Assembly: GCA_027886175.1 (NCBI GenBank)
Contig: JAJNNQ010000026.1
Coordinates: 14,565,501-14,629,500 of the forward strand
Origin: Phylloscopus collybita
Lineage: Eukaryota > Chordata > Aves > Passeriformes > Phylloscopidae
Reading direction: 5' to 3'
Length of the DNA: 64,000 nucleotides
Both the position numbers and the translations under genes were made by a program. Shown here piece by piece: positions 24,382 to 37,330 of the stretch. The notes beneath the pieces were generated by a model, which was not told the DNA's origin, did no database searches, and worked only from the letters and a program-made list of their open reading frames with translations. Within the stretch, counting starts at the first letter, position 1, and the number at the start of each line of letters is the position of its first letter.

Positions 24382-26069
24382 CTGTTGATCATAACTGTGA
24401 TCATGATTCCTTTCAGTAGAGATACGCTCTAAGACATGATAAACACTGCTTTTGTGACTCCTCTTACAGACATGTGCTTTGGATCTTACAATGGACTTGT
24501 CACAATAAAGTTTGTATCAAATATGAAATAGAGAAAAATCCAGATACCTTACTTTCTGGCATTGGTTAGGGCTCATCTATGCTGCAACAGGATGAACTGT
24601 AGGTGTGTGCAAAGTGGTTACTCAAAGGAGGTGCATGTGAAGCTATTACTCAAAGGGGTGCTTCAGTGAAATGGATGCCCTCAGACGTTTATAAGATTAC
24701 AAAAGTTGCTTTCATCATCTCAAATGCACACTGACAGTTTATTATTTTCTTCAAGTTGTGCAGGTTTCAGAGTAGCTCTGCTGAAACATGCTATTGTATC
24801 TGTGGAACTGTCTCAATAAAGTACATTTGCTGTAGTTTAGCACATAATTGTGGCTTTAAAAACAGGAAAATGGAAGACTTGCATCCTTTCTAGAACATAA
24901 TAATTATATTATTATGGTTTATAGTTGAGACAATATTGCTTCTAGAACCCATTATATGAAGTCCACAACCTTTCAGCAGGTTGTGGACTTCACATAATGA
25001 TCCTCAAAGAAGAAAAAAATGCAATACATCTAATATAATTATAACTAAAAATTATTTAAGTACTGCTTGGTTTACCAAGGTTATACTACAGTGAGAGCCT
25101 TGGGGAACTGGAGATAATTGTGTGGTCAAAACTATTCTGATCATGAGTAAGCTGTTGATTGGTTATCATCAGTTAATTTATTAAATACTTCAGTGTTTGT
25201 TTAATGAGCTGTCTAAATTAGAATGCTACCAACAGGAAAATATTAATAAATCCTATGTACAGAAAGGATTTTACACCATTATTGAGTCTTTCCTCTTCTG
25301 GATAAGGGTTTTTATTTTCTCATGTGAATTTTGCTTGCTACACATTTCTTTCAAAAACAAGACATGAATGGTACTTAAATCACAAACAGCAACAGAACAT
25401 TGAGTTTTATGCATTTATATGACAGGGCCCTTGCTGTGTTTTTGTATTGAGGATTTTGACATTAACTGTAAAGTATATCAGCACAGTGGCTATGTTTCTG
25501 CTGTCAAAATGCAGCTTTAGAACTGTTTAAAAATGTGGGAAACCAGCAACATCCTTACAGAAACCTTGTCAATATTTATATCTATCTGGGCAGAGAAAGC
25601 AGAAAGTTTATGAGGTTCTGACAGATACAGACACTGAATTTGCCACGCAGATTCAGAATGGAGGCCTATTAACCTGTTCCTGGCAATGGACAGTACCACC
25701 TGTTTAAAAAAAAAAAGAGAGAAAACAAAAGATGACAGCAGATATTGGAAGAAATATTTTCCCCCAATAGTCTAGCAGTTACTCCTATCCCAGCAGACTG
25801 GTGCATAGAGGCTTCTAGAGGTGTAGCTACTATATTCAGATGACAGGAGGAAGGCTTATATATGAGCTTTAAAAGATTAGAGGGAGGCTGTGATATTTGA
25901 GAAGATCCGACAGCTGAAATTTCACTTGTAACTACAGCTATTAAAAAAAGGTTGGATGTTTTCATGAAGGACACTTTGAGCTCTGGTGTATGAGAACATG
26001 TCTAGCAAAATTTCTGATTAGGTTTTTATTCTACTGTAACTGATATCATTATAATGTTTTTACAGGTTT
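24382..26069. other. Non-coding DNA with two AATAAAG sites, no gene found
   Basis: Two AATAAAG polyadenylation-type hexamers lie about 310 bp apart (near 24505 and 24815) in similar settings (CACAATAAAG, CTCAATAAAG), but no coding exon precedes them. The large hairpin at 24950-24999 is listed separately. Nothing else is recognised. Confidence 0.5.
24950..24999. repeat. Hairpin, 21-bp arms with one mismatch, 8-base loop
   Basis: Left arm 24950-24970 and right arm 24979-24999 pair at 20 of 21 positions around the loop TTTCAGCA. The core GAAGTCCACAACC / GGTTGTGGACTTC is exact. It is far beyond chance, and the single mismatch suggests the event is not the newest in the window. It could be a template-switch duplication. 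A miRNA-like precursor would normally have longer, bulged arms. Confidence 0.97.
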
Positions 26070-26310
26070 GATCTTCCTCTGAAACCTGGCTGTTTTATTA
26101 GCATCAGCAATAACTTGCAGTAGGAGACTCCATAGTTTAATTGCTGTTGGGTGAAAAGGTTTTTCTGTTAACAGATTGATGTTTCAGCCTTTCAATTTTG
26201 TACAATTCCCTTGTGTTCTTCTTTCATGAAAAAGGGTACTTAGCAAAACCCCATCTAATTTCTCTGAACTATTAATTTCATTTAGTCATTTTTCTGCTTG
26301 TCATTTCTAG
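26070..26310 (-). mobile_element. Ancient CR1/L3-clade LINE remnant
   Basis: Antisense fragment with the pattern of old amniote CR1/L3-type elements: GACTCCATAGTTTAATTGCTG, a GGGTGAAAAGGTTTTTCTGTTA block, CCCTTGTGTTCTTCTTTCATG, then a run resembling the segment before the ORF2 stop. It is heavily diverged and has no usable frame. Borders are approximate. Confidence 0.6.
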
Positions 26311-29300
26311 AGAAAAAAATGTTTAAATTTTAATTTTTTCCCCTGCTTCTTCAGTTATGATTCACTTTACACAGCCTCTCTATTTATTGATTTTTTTCCC
26401 TTGAGTCATGATGACCAGAGAAATTATTATGGTTATTGTCTTTGACTTTTATTAGTTAAAATGCCCCAAGCACTACGTACTGTTGTGAATAAACAAGAGC
26501 GTTGCAAAGGCTTACCTGCATGATTCCAGATGTGTATCTTGGATAGTAAATCTGAGATTACAGGAAAGGCTATCAGTTTTGTCCTGTACATACTAAACCC
26601 ATCCATCAGTGATCAGGATTTCCTACTGTTGACCTGCACCAATTTAGGATCACATAAAGACACTAAGATTTTCAGGTGTCAGTGCCTTTGTAGCCTTTGG
26701 TAGAACTTGTGAGATGCTGGTATCAAAATGTCTGTAATAAAACACACTATAATCAGAAGAAGGACACTTATTTTTATTCTTCTATTTTTTGGATACACCA
26801 ATTTGTGCAGTAAATGCTTTCTGAGCACCTGAAAGCAGGCTGCACTACAAACAGATGCATGATGTGTACTACTAGAATTCCTGTGTCTTTCACAGGAGAG
26901 CAACTTGAAGGGATTAGATCAGTGTGGAAAATTAAACGTGTACTTCTATTTATAATGAAGGAGACCATTATTTTCCTAATTAAATTATTTTATTTCTGAA
27001 GATATTTACGTAAGATTTAGTGGTTTCCATTGGTATACTTGTCAATTCCAGTTTCAGCTTTATTCCTTTGTCTTTTCCAGTGTATTCATGCTAGCCTAGT
27101 TTTTCTAAGATTATGCAGTTAGTAAAATATTTACAAACAAAAAGGATACAGGACACAGAAAAGTCGTATTTATCCATTGTACATTAGAATTAATGGTGCA
27201 GAGTTGAAATGCTTAAATTTTTACTACTTTGAAACCTAGCTAAGCACAGAAACATGAGTTTTATTACAACTGATTTGTGCATATGTATATATCAATAGAA
27301 TAGGTTTATCATAACATGAATGATGGAAAAGTGACATAAATCCCTCATTAGTCATAGTTTTATTTTACAGTGTAACACAGGATGCATCTGCTACAGTTTT
27401 CCCGCATGTCTTTTTCTTGCTGGGATAGAACACATCTCTCAATCTCTTTCAAGTCTCATTATATTGATATGAATCTGTGAGATTTTTCATGGTTAGCATA
27501 GCAGAACCTTTTTTTTTGGTGTTCATAATACTTTACATGAGCACAGAAACATAAAATATTTAATATTTGTCATTGTAGAGTATCAGATACCAGCTCTGCA
27601 CCTATACCTGTGAATCCCCAGTCCTTTCCAGATAAGCAGTGTGCTCTCATGGCCAAACTGCAAAATTTTGCATGCACTTAGCAAGCATTATATCACCCAG
27701 CAACCACTGGTCTGTCAGAGAGGGGCATATAAAGGGTTTAATATTGAGAATGTGCCCATTCCAACTTCAGCCAAAAAAAGTAATATTTTGTCAACATTTT
27801 TGGTGGTTTAAAACTTTTGATGGGGAATAAAAGGAGACCATGCTACCACTCATGTAAAAAATTTTGTTTGATATAAATTTCAACTTTTGAGGCAGCATTA
27901 TACCCATGGGTTAACAGACAGTCCTCTTTCTACTCATATTGGAATATAAAGATAGGTAATCCAAGAAAAGTTTGATTTATGAGAGAGAAATGAATGTTTA
28001 CATATTTTTCTGAAAGACTGAAATTCTCAGGGAACAGAAATTATAGGGAAATTATGCAACAGTAAGTGAGACAAGGAATGAGTAACACAGCACAGCACAA
28101 TTTTTAGTAAAGAACTTGACAAACTTTAAAAAATAATTACGATGAAGATAAACTACCTCCCTGAATTTGTACTAAATGAAGATATAGGTGGAGAGATTTG
28201 ATGATGTATTATCTAAAATCAAAAAATACACTTTGTTAGGTACTTCATAGGCAGTTTATAATATTCTGCATCCCATTGCCCCTAATGATAAAGTATGAGA
28301 CTTTTTAGAGTGCAGGCACATGGGAACGACCATTGATCTAATACTTGTGATGACAGTGATCTTATCACTGTGTATACCAGATGGAGGAATGCTCAGCATT
28401 TGGAGCAAGGTCAGGAGTCTTGGAAGCAAAAATGTTGGGTCAGCAATAATAGTTGTAGTATTCATTATCCCTTTTTACAGCTTCATTAGGTTCTACATCT
28501 GCAGTAATTGCAACTTGTAAAGCTCTTCATTCATACCTAATTTCCAACTTTGACTCAAATATTTTCACTGCATTCTTTGTTATAGAAGTATTAGTTTGTC
28601 AAAAGCAAAAAGCTATAGAGGAGTTTATATATTCGATTTATTATGTAACTTTTTAATTTTTTTTCTTTTTTTTGTGGGGAGCATTTTACAAAAAAAGTAC
28701 TATTCCAACTAATATTGTTTCTGACTGATACTGAGATACTTATTTGGATGCTAAATGAATTATTTTACTACATAACTATTTCATTGTGAATTACTGAATG
28801 TTCTATATCTTCATATCAGAGTTTTGACTCCAGGAGAAGTAATGTCCATAGTTTGGGCAAAGATACATAGTTTGTATTTTTGAACATTCAGATGATGAAA
28901 ATGACATGGTTTTCCCAGACTTTTTGTCATTCTAAACACTGTGGGCCATTCTAATTACATGACTATTAAAACATTTTGTAAATGGTGGATTATTTTACCT
29001 TCGTTAATTACTCATAGTATTCACAATAAATTTCACATTAAAAAAATGAAAACAACAAAAATTTATGATGATTTATGCTGCTTAGCTCAGGAAGAGATTA
29101 TTATCTTGTATACAGGATTTTGCCTCTAAGGGGCATTTGATAGTGCACAAATACACAGTAAATTGAATAACTTTAAGATTGTCAAGTCAGAAGATTAACT
29201 AATTTCAATTTGATTCATTAAGATCTTTGGGGTGCTTCTGACTGAGCCTTGGAATATGCCAAGACTAGGCCACAGGGAAGGAAACTTGCATAGTAATTAA

Positions 29301-32213
29301 GTGAAAATTTATTTTCCTTCTCTAAAAATTACATTTACCTCTTTCCATTACATTACCGTCTGAATTTATTTTCTAGGCTTTTAATATTTTCAAGGGCTTG
29401 GTTCTTATTTGCTTATGAGACAAGATTTTTGATAAATTAGCTGTTATGAAAGCTCTGTGTTTGGAATTGTTCTTTAGAGAAAAAAAAAGGAATTCACTTT
29501 ATTCAGTACAGTAAGCATCTTCAGTAAAGCAATGGTGTGTACAGAAGGATTATGATGGGATGACATCTACATCCAATTTTGTCTGGCATCTTTATAACAA
29601 TGTGTCACTTGTCACATCTATTTGAACATGCAGACCTACGTGTGTATCAACACCACTGATGAACACAAAATACTTCAAATTTAAAAATAATTTGTCTTCA
29701 CAGCCAGGCTCACTTCAGTGTAGGGATGTTGCAGTAAAGATTTCAATTACAGTGGGAGAGAAATGAGAAAAAGACAAGTACACATGGTTTTATGCTAGAA
29801 ACTATTTCAGAAACTTTGAATTTCTTTGCACTGTCTCCCTCCTACCTCTTCACTCTAAATGTAACTCAAATTTGCAAAACTGATGTTGGCTCTGGACATG
29901 CAGGATTTTAAAGGTATAGAGGATATTATTTTCAAACATGGATAATTAGACTTCATGAGAATGCCATTTATAGACATTTTCAGTTCCACAGTACTTGAAA
30001 AATCTTCCTTGAATTAGGCACATAACTGAGGAAAGGTGAATGCAAATAACTCTTACAGGCACAATGAGCAGCTTCTATTTTCCTGTGTCCCTGTATGACA
30101 GTATCACTGGGACGATCCAATGTTCCAAATGAAACATAAGCACCAATTCTCTATCCTGTCTTATATAAGATTATTTTTATTCTTCTGTATTATGCATTTT
30201 TTTCTTAATATGAGCTGACACATTTATAAAGGGAAACAGCCCTCTGGATAAGCTAACAGCTACCAGAGAAGGTGAATGTGAGTGTCTGTAGCCAAGTCCC
30301 TTCCCTCAAGCCTCTTATCTTGCCAAAACCAACACAGCCCAAATATGAGAGCATCCTGATTTGCCCTTCAAAATGCTTTAAAAACCTTTAGTCTTTTATA
30401 CCAACTTCAGAATACTTACATTGTCATTGAGTTAAAAGCCACTGCTCAGGATTTGTACGACAGAATATTTCAATTTCTTTTTGACATCCTGCCACACAGC
30501 TGAGTTCATTCATGAGCCCAAGTTAAATGCCAGGGGTCTCCACATAGGGGGACCTAAGAGTGAAACTGGCATTTGCTAGCAAGTGTTAATTGGTCATTGG
30601 AAAATGAAGAAGTGCTAAAGCATGACCTTATCCCAGTCATGCAAACATTTAGGAGTACACCTCATGATCAAAGAAACTCACAGCTGCCAAACCTATCCTA
30701 CATCTCAGTGTCAAAACCAGGTCAGACAATTATTTTGAAAGGAAGACAAAAAGGTGGAGAAGAAATACATTTACATTCTTCGGCAGATATGTTACTGAGG
30801 AAGCAGACCAAGTAGGGAATTGTAGATTTGAATGTTTATGTATCCCCTGTATAGGAATCAGGGATTGACACAAGTAATTTCTCTCTGCTTTCCATTCCTA
30901 AGAAGTAAAATTACATCTGTATTGCCACGCCTGTCCTCACCTCATTGAGTTGTTCCAGATGATGAGAACAGTCAGTTGAAGAGTAAGCTAAAAATAGAGC
31001 TCTCGCATGTAGAAAACAAAATAATTCTCTATGGATATTTCATAGTCATGTATGATGTTATTGTCTAATTACAGAAAAAGATGGAAGTGAGAAAGTAGTC
31101 AGCCTAGATCATGTATGATGTACTAAAATTATTCCTGAACTGAACTGAACTGCACTGCAGGTTTGTGTTCCACACTAAGACTTGGAGTGCACTATTGAAG
31201 CCTAGATTCTGATTTTATAATCTTGTTGTAGCTGCCACTCAGTCTTTCAAATCACATACATCTTTGATGTCAGATCATTGTTCCATTAAGGTGCAGCTCA
31301 CTGCTTTTTTCAACTCAATCTCTTTTAATCTTGCAAATCAAATAAAGCTCAGTAATGCAGATAACATGTCAAAAATGTCCTTACCTCATTGACATTCGCA
31401 GTGGAAGCCTACTTTTGAAATAATTTCTCAGCTAAGTTCAGACATGTTCTGTAAACCATGGAACATTACTGAGAAGCACTTAGTGAACACCAGTTAAAGG
31501 AAAAAAGATGGCCAAGAGGTATCATGATAATAATTAACTGCAGGATTTTTGTGCAGTAGAATGCATGTAAAAATAAAATTTCGTGTGCATGTTCTTACTG
31601 CTAAATATCACTTCATTATAAAAAATAATACCAGATTGTATTTCTAGTGATATACCAGTGGGCAGAACAATAGTTGAGTAAGCCTGCTTGGAAAATTTTG
31701 ATACTACAAGTAAATGATTGTTGCAGGTCTTTAAGCAGTGCAGCTTATTATGGAATTTATCCTTAGTGGTAAATATTTCTGTTGGCAGTTTGAAGTAATA
31801 AAAAAGCCTTCACCTTGATATAACATAATATGCACATCTGAGGCACCAGCAGTTTTTTCTAATGTGCATCTCTGAAGCAAGATTTAGATAGGAGGGACAT
31901 AACAGGCTCTAACTCATATAAGGGTGTCTGAGCTTAGTGGACCAGGAAGACAGTGAAGATTTGGGAACTCTGCTACTGAATGGTATTGAAATGAGCTTCT
32001 GATTGTGTTTATGCTGTGACATATTCATGGCATGTTTACATATTTGAAATGACATACTGAATATAGAAGAGAAATATACTGAAATCACATAAGAAGTGAC
32101 AGATTATATTTCTAATATAGTTTTTTTTTTTCCTTTACCAATGCAGGAAAGGTAGATTTGATAGGTACAAAGTTTTACAGCACTTAATCCAGGTGTCAGT
32201 TGAATGCAGATGT
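26311..32213. other. AT-rich non-coding DNA, no gene found
   Basis: Nearly 6 kb with no domain-bearing frame, RNA gene or recognised repeat. Only short chance frames and simple T/A runs occur. A GAACTGAACTGAACTG short tandem sits near 31138-31153. If deeply conserved regulatory DNA exists in this window, repeat-free stretches like this are where to look, but nothing in the bases alone marks it. Confidence 0.55.
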
Positions 32214-32416
32214 CACAAAACCACAGAACAGAGAATCATTGAGGCTGGATGGACCTCTGGAACTCATTTATCCCAACCCTCCAATCAAGCATGGCCAGTA
32301 CAGCCAGTTTTTCAGGACTGTATTTCAACATTTTTGAATGTCTCCAATGACTAAGAGTCTTTAACCCCTCTGGGCAGCCTGTGTCAGTGCTTGGTTACTT
32401 CACAGTAAACAGTGAT
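32214..32416 (-). mobile_element. CR1 LINE 3'-end fragment
   Basis: Antisense CR1 3' end. GAGAATCATTGAGGCTGGA begins it, followed by ACCTCTGGAACTCATTTATC, a CCAACCCTCC block and CTCTGGGCAGCCTGTG(T)CAGTG. It ends at CACAGTAAACAGTGATTTT. These are in the order of the antisense CR1 consensus. The copy is only about 200 bp, as is typical of extreme 5' truncation. Confidence 0.92.
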
Positions 32417-33665
32417 TTTGGACCTTCAGATAGAAAATGATCAGATTTGTGCTGGATTTTCTGACCCAAGCTCATCTTCTGCGCAAGGCATGATGGTGCT
32501 GGAAGTCTCAAGTGAATCCTTACACTGCCTTAATTATGATATGCAAGTTTTCATAGCCTTTCTGGTCAAAAGACTGTCCTTGTTTGGGACTGAAATATGC
32601 TCATGTGACATTCTTTAGAAATGTAAGGACAACAGGAATACAATTGTGATTGTGAACTATAAAAGCTAGAAAAATCAAAACTCAACCATTGAAGTCTTCT
32701 TCTTGATAGGATGGGGCTAACAATAATAGGATTATTGTAGCATTTAGTGTTGTTTTCAGCATGAAGATTTCTGTCATCTGAGTAAGGAAAAATCATCTTG
32801 AAGCTAGCTAGGATTTTCAAGGACTCAAATTAGTTCACCTATCAGCCTTACTCCCTAAAATAATTGTGATTTTTTTTTTGTTTTGATTTTTTGTTTGTTT
32901 TATGTAGCTGAATGCTTCCCACACGGCTCCTGTTATATGTGCTGATCTTGCTGTAAGCTCCTTTTGGTTCATCAAACTACTGCCCAGTAAAAGCACACTC
33001 TGATGCACAAGTGACAAGTGGTGGAATGCTTGCCCTGGAAAATGTATCTTTGAGATTCTTTCTATATATACACTTTTATGAAGGATGGAATGACATTTTT
33101 CTGTAGCAAAGAAATTCAAGGAGACATGGTGTTTTTATTTTATTCAGTTATTTTTTAAAATCAGCTTGAAATGATAAATATATACTCAGTGTCCAGTGAT
33201 CCATCATCCAGTGGCACATACTGCAGTAAAATGTACTTCCAACAGGGACATGGAAGAGCAAAAGCAGGAGTGAAGGGAGACTTAGCTCAGTGGTAGTAAA
33301 TCACTTGTAAGTTGTCTCTGGTGGTTTTGCAGATCTGGCAGTGTGGATATAAATGTGCCGTGCGAAATCTTTTCTTGTGATTTGCCATAGAAATTTCAGC
33401 CGTGCTATTTGTTACATTTGTGCTGTGAAACAATTCAGATATATTAACATATCCCGTTTCAGGTGTAAGTAATGAATTGAGATACAGTTGACATAAAAGC
33501 AGCAGATCTCTTCTTGGAAGACACAGGAACTGAAAAAAGTCAAGCCTTTAATTTTAGATGGGCCTATGGACAGAAAATCAGATTTTTAACCACTGTCCAG
33601 TCCTTTCCTACTTGATACTGTTTTAGGGTGTATTTATCATAAAAGTGATGTAGAAAGTGGCTATA
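32417..33665. other. Non-coding DNA, no gene found
   Basis: No recognised repeat or exon. A TTAGCTCAGTGGTAGT sequence at about 33281-33296 resembles a tRNA A-box, but no cloverleaf or B-box follows. Confidence 0.55.
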
Positions 33666-33906
33666 TGTCGCAATACGACACAAAAGGAATGACATTCACA
33701 CACTGAGATGTCCAAGGGAGAAAAAGGGAAGTTTATTTACAGACCTCAACATTTATAGAATTCCAACAGTGACCATGGATTGGAGGAAGAAAATCTTCCT
33801 CTCCATCCACACTGGTCAACCCAACAGTCCATCAACAGTCTCCTCCTTATGAGAAGTTGTAAACATAAAAGCACGGTTAAGATAACAATAGGTTATTTAT
33901 GTGACA
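33666..33906 (-). mobile_element. Short ERVK/alpharetrovirus-like LTR
   Basis: On the minus strand it begins TGTCACATAA (plus end 33906) and ends in TATTGCGACA (plus start 33666), so the termini TGTC...GACA are inverted. CTATAAAT (complement near 33751-33759) is followed about 15 bp later by AATAAA (complement of 33732-33737). This close TATA-to-polyA spacing, with the signal upstream of a very short R, is the plan of avian leukosis-type and ERVK LTRs. The block containing GGACTGTTGGGTTGACCA is one I recall from songbird LTRs. No target duplication is seen. The LTR may extend to the right. Confidence 0.7.
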
Positions 33907-34113
33907 ATTTTGAGAGACTCCATTGCAAAAGGTAAACACAGAAGGCTGAAATAGAACTTTAGAAAAACTTCTTAAAAACACAGAGGAGAACAGAAAAAAC
34001 CCAGACAACGGCTATAGACTATAGATTAGGTAAAGCAGTTAAACTTACCAGGGAGCAGAGATCACTGTGGAAGCGTTTGTCTTCAGTAATAGTTATTAAA
34101 AGCCTTTAAAAAC
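33907..34113. other. Spacer between two minus-strand LTRs
   Basis: 207 bp between the two LTRs, A-rich on the plus strand. It could be the rest of a longer first LTR, a scrap of retroviral internal sequence, or old host DNA. No retroviral protein frame is visible. Confidence 0.4.
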
Positions 34114-34610
34114 TGTGCTGGTTTGAAAGCAAAACCAGTGAGACTCCCAGTCAGAGATACAATTTAATAGAAGAAGAAGGAAAAAAAGGTGAAATAAATG
34201 GAATGATGCAACCTAACACCCTGTTGGTCAGGGTGTTTGAAGCAGTCCGGGAATCCTCCTGGAGCAGCAGATGTGGTTCTGCTGGAGTAGAGATGATCCA
34301 AAGCAGTGATCCCTGTAGAAACGTCTGGTAGCTCGTCTCCTCTGAGAGTTCAGTGGATAGAAGCTGCTAGTGAGGTCTCAAACCCTGGATTATATCCAGG
34401 TGGGAATGCTTGGCTCCTCCCCCTGGGCAGAGCATCTCACAATGGTACGATTTCATCTTATCAGTCATGCAAATGGATCCTTGATGGCCCATTAAACAGA
34501 GATAACGTCTTCCGGGAAGGCATTGTTGGGCTCGTTAACAGAAGATAAGGAGAACAGTGCCCCACCTTGGCTCCAACGGCTCATGGGGATAGAATACATC
34601 TTTGGGCACA
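34114..34610 (-). mobile_element. ERVL-type solo LTR, 497 bp
   Basis: Termini are inverted: TGTGC at 34114 and GCACA ending at 34610. Read on the minus strand it has a GGGGGAGGAGCC box, a TATA element inside the small palindrome CCTGGATATAATCCAGG (34384-34400 on the complement), an ATTAAA-type signal near the 3' end, and a terminal GGTTTTGC...AACCAGCACA. I recognise this layout from songbird ERVL LTRs. The 3' end contains a stem, CTGGTTT against AAACCAG (34119-34138). No clear 5-bp target duplication is seen, so borders may be a few bases off. Confidence 0.82.
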
Positions 34611-36965
34611 ATTTTACATTGTAACCTAGGACAAAAACATAGGGGTTTTTAGGTACCTATGCTGAACTGTTGTTAACTGGACCATGGTGCTTGTTAGTAC
34701 AGTTCTATCTTTTATTTTATATATTTGAAGCTATTCTCTTTTTTCTATCTGTTTTAAGATCCTAATTATTATTTTTCTTCCATTTAACTTTGAAAATAAT
34801 AATTGTACTTTCCTTTTGTTTACAAAAGTAAAACTTTTTTCTCTTAAGCTATTATTAATAGCTAACTGACTTAGAACGAAACTAATCCTGTTTCAAAACT
34901 TAAAATTGAAACTATATTATAAGAAAAATCCTTTTCTAACAAAAGCCTTGTGTGAAAAAAGATGTGCTGCCCATGTAGGAAAAATAAAAATTATTGTTTG
35001 ATATATCTGGGAAAATACTGCATGAAACAGCTGTTTTCCAATTATCACTTTTGTTCTGACTGTACTAAATTCTCCTTTATGCACACTTGCTACAAAAAAG
35101 AGGTTGTACTGAATTGGTACTATAAATATTGCAGAAGTAGAGTTTCAATGTATATTAATTGGTATATATTTAATTTAGATTTGTGAGTTTATATAAATAG
35201 ACAGTGACAAGTGAGAAATTATTTTGTAATTTAAAATATATCAAACTTCATACTGAAGAAAAAAAGATGTTAATGAAGTACATTTTCTCTAGAAGCTGGG
35301 CTGTGGACATTTTAAAACAGAAAATATATTGCTGCTCAAACTTATTATTGAGAACTTTGAGTTTAATTTTCTGATTATCAGACAGTACTTGAAGATTAAA
35401 AGAAAGATAGTGAAATCAGAAAGCATTCTTGGAACACTTTTTCAGGAACATTAATCTAATCTGTAAAAGTCTGAAGAGCCTTCTAGCAAATTTCTGATCG
35501 ACTGTCTTGATTACAAATGAAGTCCTAAATTTAAAAAAAAGGCTGAGTAAATTTTTAAGTGTTACAAGTGAAACTTGTCTGTATACAGATATTGAAGGTC
35601 TTTTTCACATCCTGATAAGAAATACCAATCACTGGACCAGGATGGAGTATAATTTGCAGACTACCTTAATACTGCATCGAGACTCAGATGTTAATAATCA
35701 GGATAGTGGCTGGAGATATATTTTTTTTCCACTTACAATAGAAACGAATTTACCTTACTTTGACATAAGATAATTAAGAGTATATAATTATATTGTTGGA
35801 TGTTAATTTTGGTAAATTTATGTTGAAAGTAAATATTAGCACAGCTTGGAATACATTTTATCGTGGGCAACAATATTCTTTCACAAATATTAAGTGCTTA
35901 TGGAGCCAGTTTTGTGATATAAATGTGAAATGAACGACAATTCTGAAAGTAAACCAGAAATTTCTTGTTGTGTTTCCAGTTAACTTTTTTCCAGTTTTTG
36001 TGAATCTTGGGATTTATGATATGCATTGGAAAGTGAATGCTAAAGAGAATAATTGTTGATTGTTCATAATACTGATAACATTACTGTCATTAGCTAGAGG
36101 TGATGTTCTATTAATGAAAGGGAAAATATATACTTTTTTTGGAAATTAAGGAATTTAGGATTATTGGTAAACAACAACTTGAAGCACTCCAAATATTAAA
36201 GTCATCCATTCTTTCCCGAGTTTGTGTAGTATTTGGCTCAGCAATGAACACTGGGTCTTCCTGGTGCATTATGGAAAGGGAATAATTAAAAACACATCAG
36301 CAACAAAAAGCAATTGAGGAAAATGAGACATGTTATGAGCAGGTGCAATTTCTATGACTCCTGTGCAAATTCATCCAATTATATCAAAGATTATCCATGA
36401 TTTACAAATCCAGTTTTGCTTCAGTTTCATTTGACTGAGTAGATTTTTCTTATTTTCAACCAGGGTTTGTTTTGTCACGTGTACCAGTTTTCACAAACGC
36501 TGATTCTCCTAGGGGGTATTTTGTTGAGGAATCTATTTAGTGAAATTCATGTTGCAATTTCTAGGAAAATAAATATGGGGAAATAAATCATATTCTGTCA
36601 TGTCCTTTATACATTTTATGTAGGATATCTCCAGACAGCTTGACTGAGTTTATGGAAACAGACACTAGTCTTTTTAGTGCACACTGAGAACAAAGGAGAA
36701 GCCTAGAGAGAGCTGGAGATACTGTAGGGAACATTTTTTTTCTGCCCTCAATCCTGGTGTGCTTTCATAATCCCTTTGTGCAATTAGCTCCTGGAGGATT
36801 GTGCCCAACAGACAAAGCCTGACCCTGAGAACGCGATGTCAGTCTATTCAGTTCAAATCTTTTTGATACATGTACCTCTGGGGAGTGAGTCTGGCTGTGC
36901 TGAGAGCTAGTGTTTCAAGGAGGCCACAAAAAAGTTGCTTTCAGTTGAGATGCTGCAACTCATTG
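34611..36965. other. AT-rich non-coding DNA, no gene found
   Basis: No recognised repeat, exon or RNA gene. Very AT-rich between about 34700 and 35900. Confidence 0.6.
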
Positions 36966-37330
36966 GCAACAGACTTCAAGGCCAGAAGGAGCTGTTGTGG
37001 TCATTGCAGTCTATGTCACACCAGAAAGACAATTTTGCCTGGTGCTCTCCCTAAGCTGAAGAAACATGTTGAAGTACAGCACACATATTAGAAGCATATT
37101 TTGTCTTAAGTTCAGTGCTCCTAATGATGAGAAAATCCCTTCCCTTGGCAGATTGTTCTGGTGGTGAATTTCTTTAATTTCTAAAACTCTACCCAACTTT
37201 TCTCAAATATGAATTTATACCACTGGGTGGTTTCATCACTGGGTCTGTCCTTCTGTTTCACCTAACCATGACCATTACATCTGTGCTTCTCAGAACATAT
37301 CTCACTATCTTCAAAACTTGTTCTTCTTAG
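36966..37330 (-). mobile_element. Ancient CR1 LINE remnant
   Basis: Antisense fragment starting with GACTTCAAGGCCAGAAGG, GGTCATTGCAGTCTATGTCAC. Then come a GCAGATTGTTCTGGTGGTGA block near 37149 and a CTCAAATATGAATTTATACC block near 37203. These match, in order, the 3' portion of old CR1 elements that I remember best from turtles and crocodilians. It is highly diverged and older than the CR1 copies at 11, 22.8 and 32 kb. Confidence 0.6.

Noticed and set aside
23907..24404. 165-codon minus-strand and 124-codon plus-strand open frames
   Set aside because: Both lie inside a solo LTR whose GC-rich bases lack stop codons. No retroviral or cellular domain is readable.
24950..24999. miRNA precursor
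   Set aside because: The arms are nearly perfect, only 21 bp, with an 8-base loop. Typical precursors have about 30 bp or more of stem with bulges. No expression evidence is available here.
33281..33296. tRNA A-box-like TTAGCTCAGTGGTAGT
   Set aside because: No B-box (GGTTCRANNCC) at a workable distance, no acceptor stem and no anticodon arm. At most a decayed tRNA fragment.
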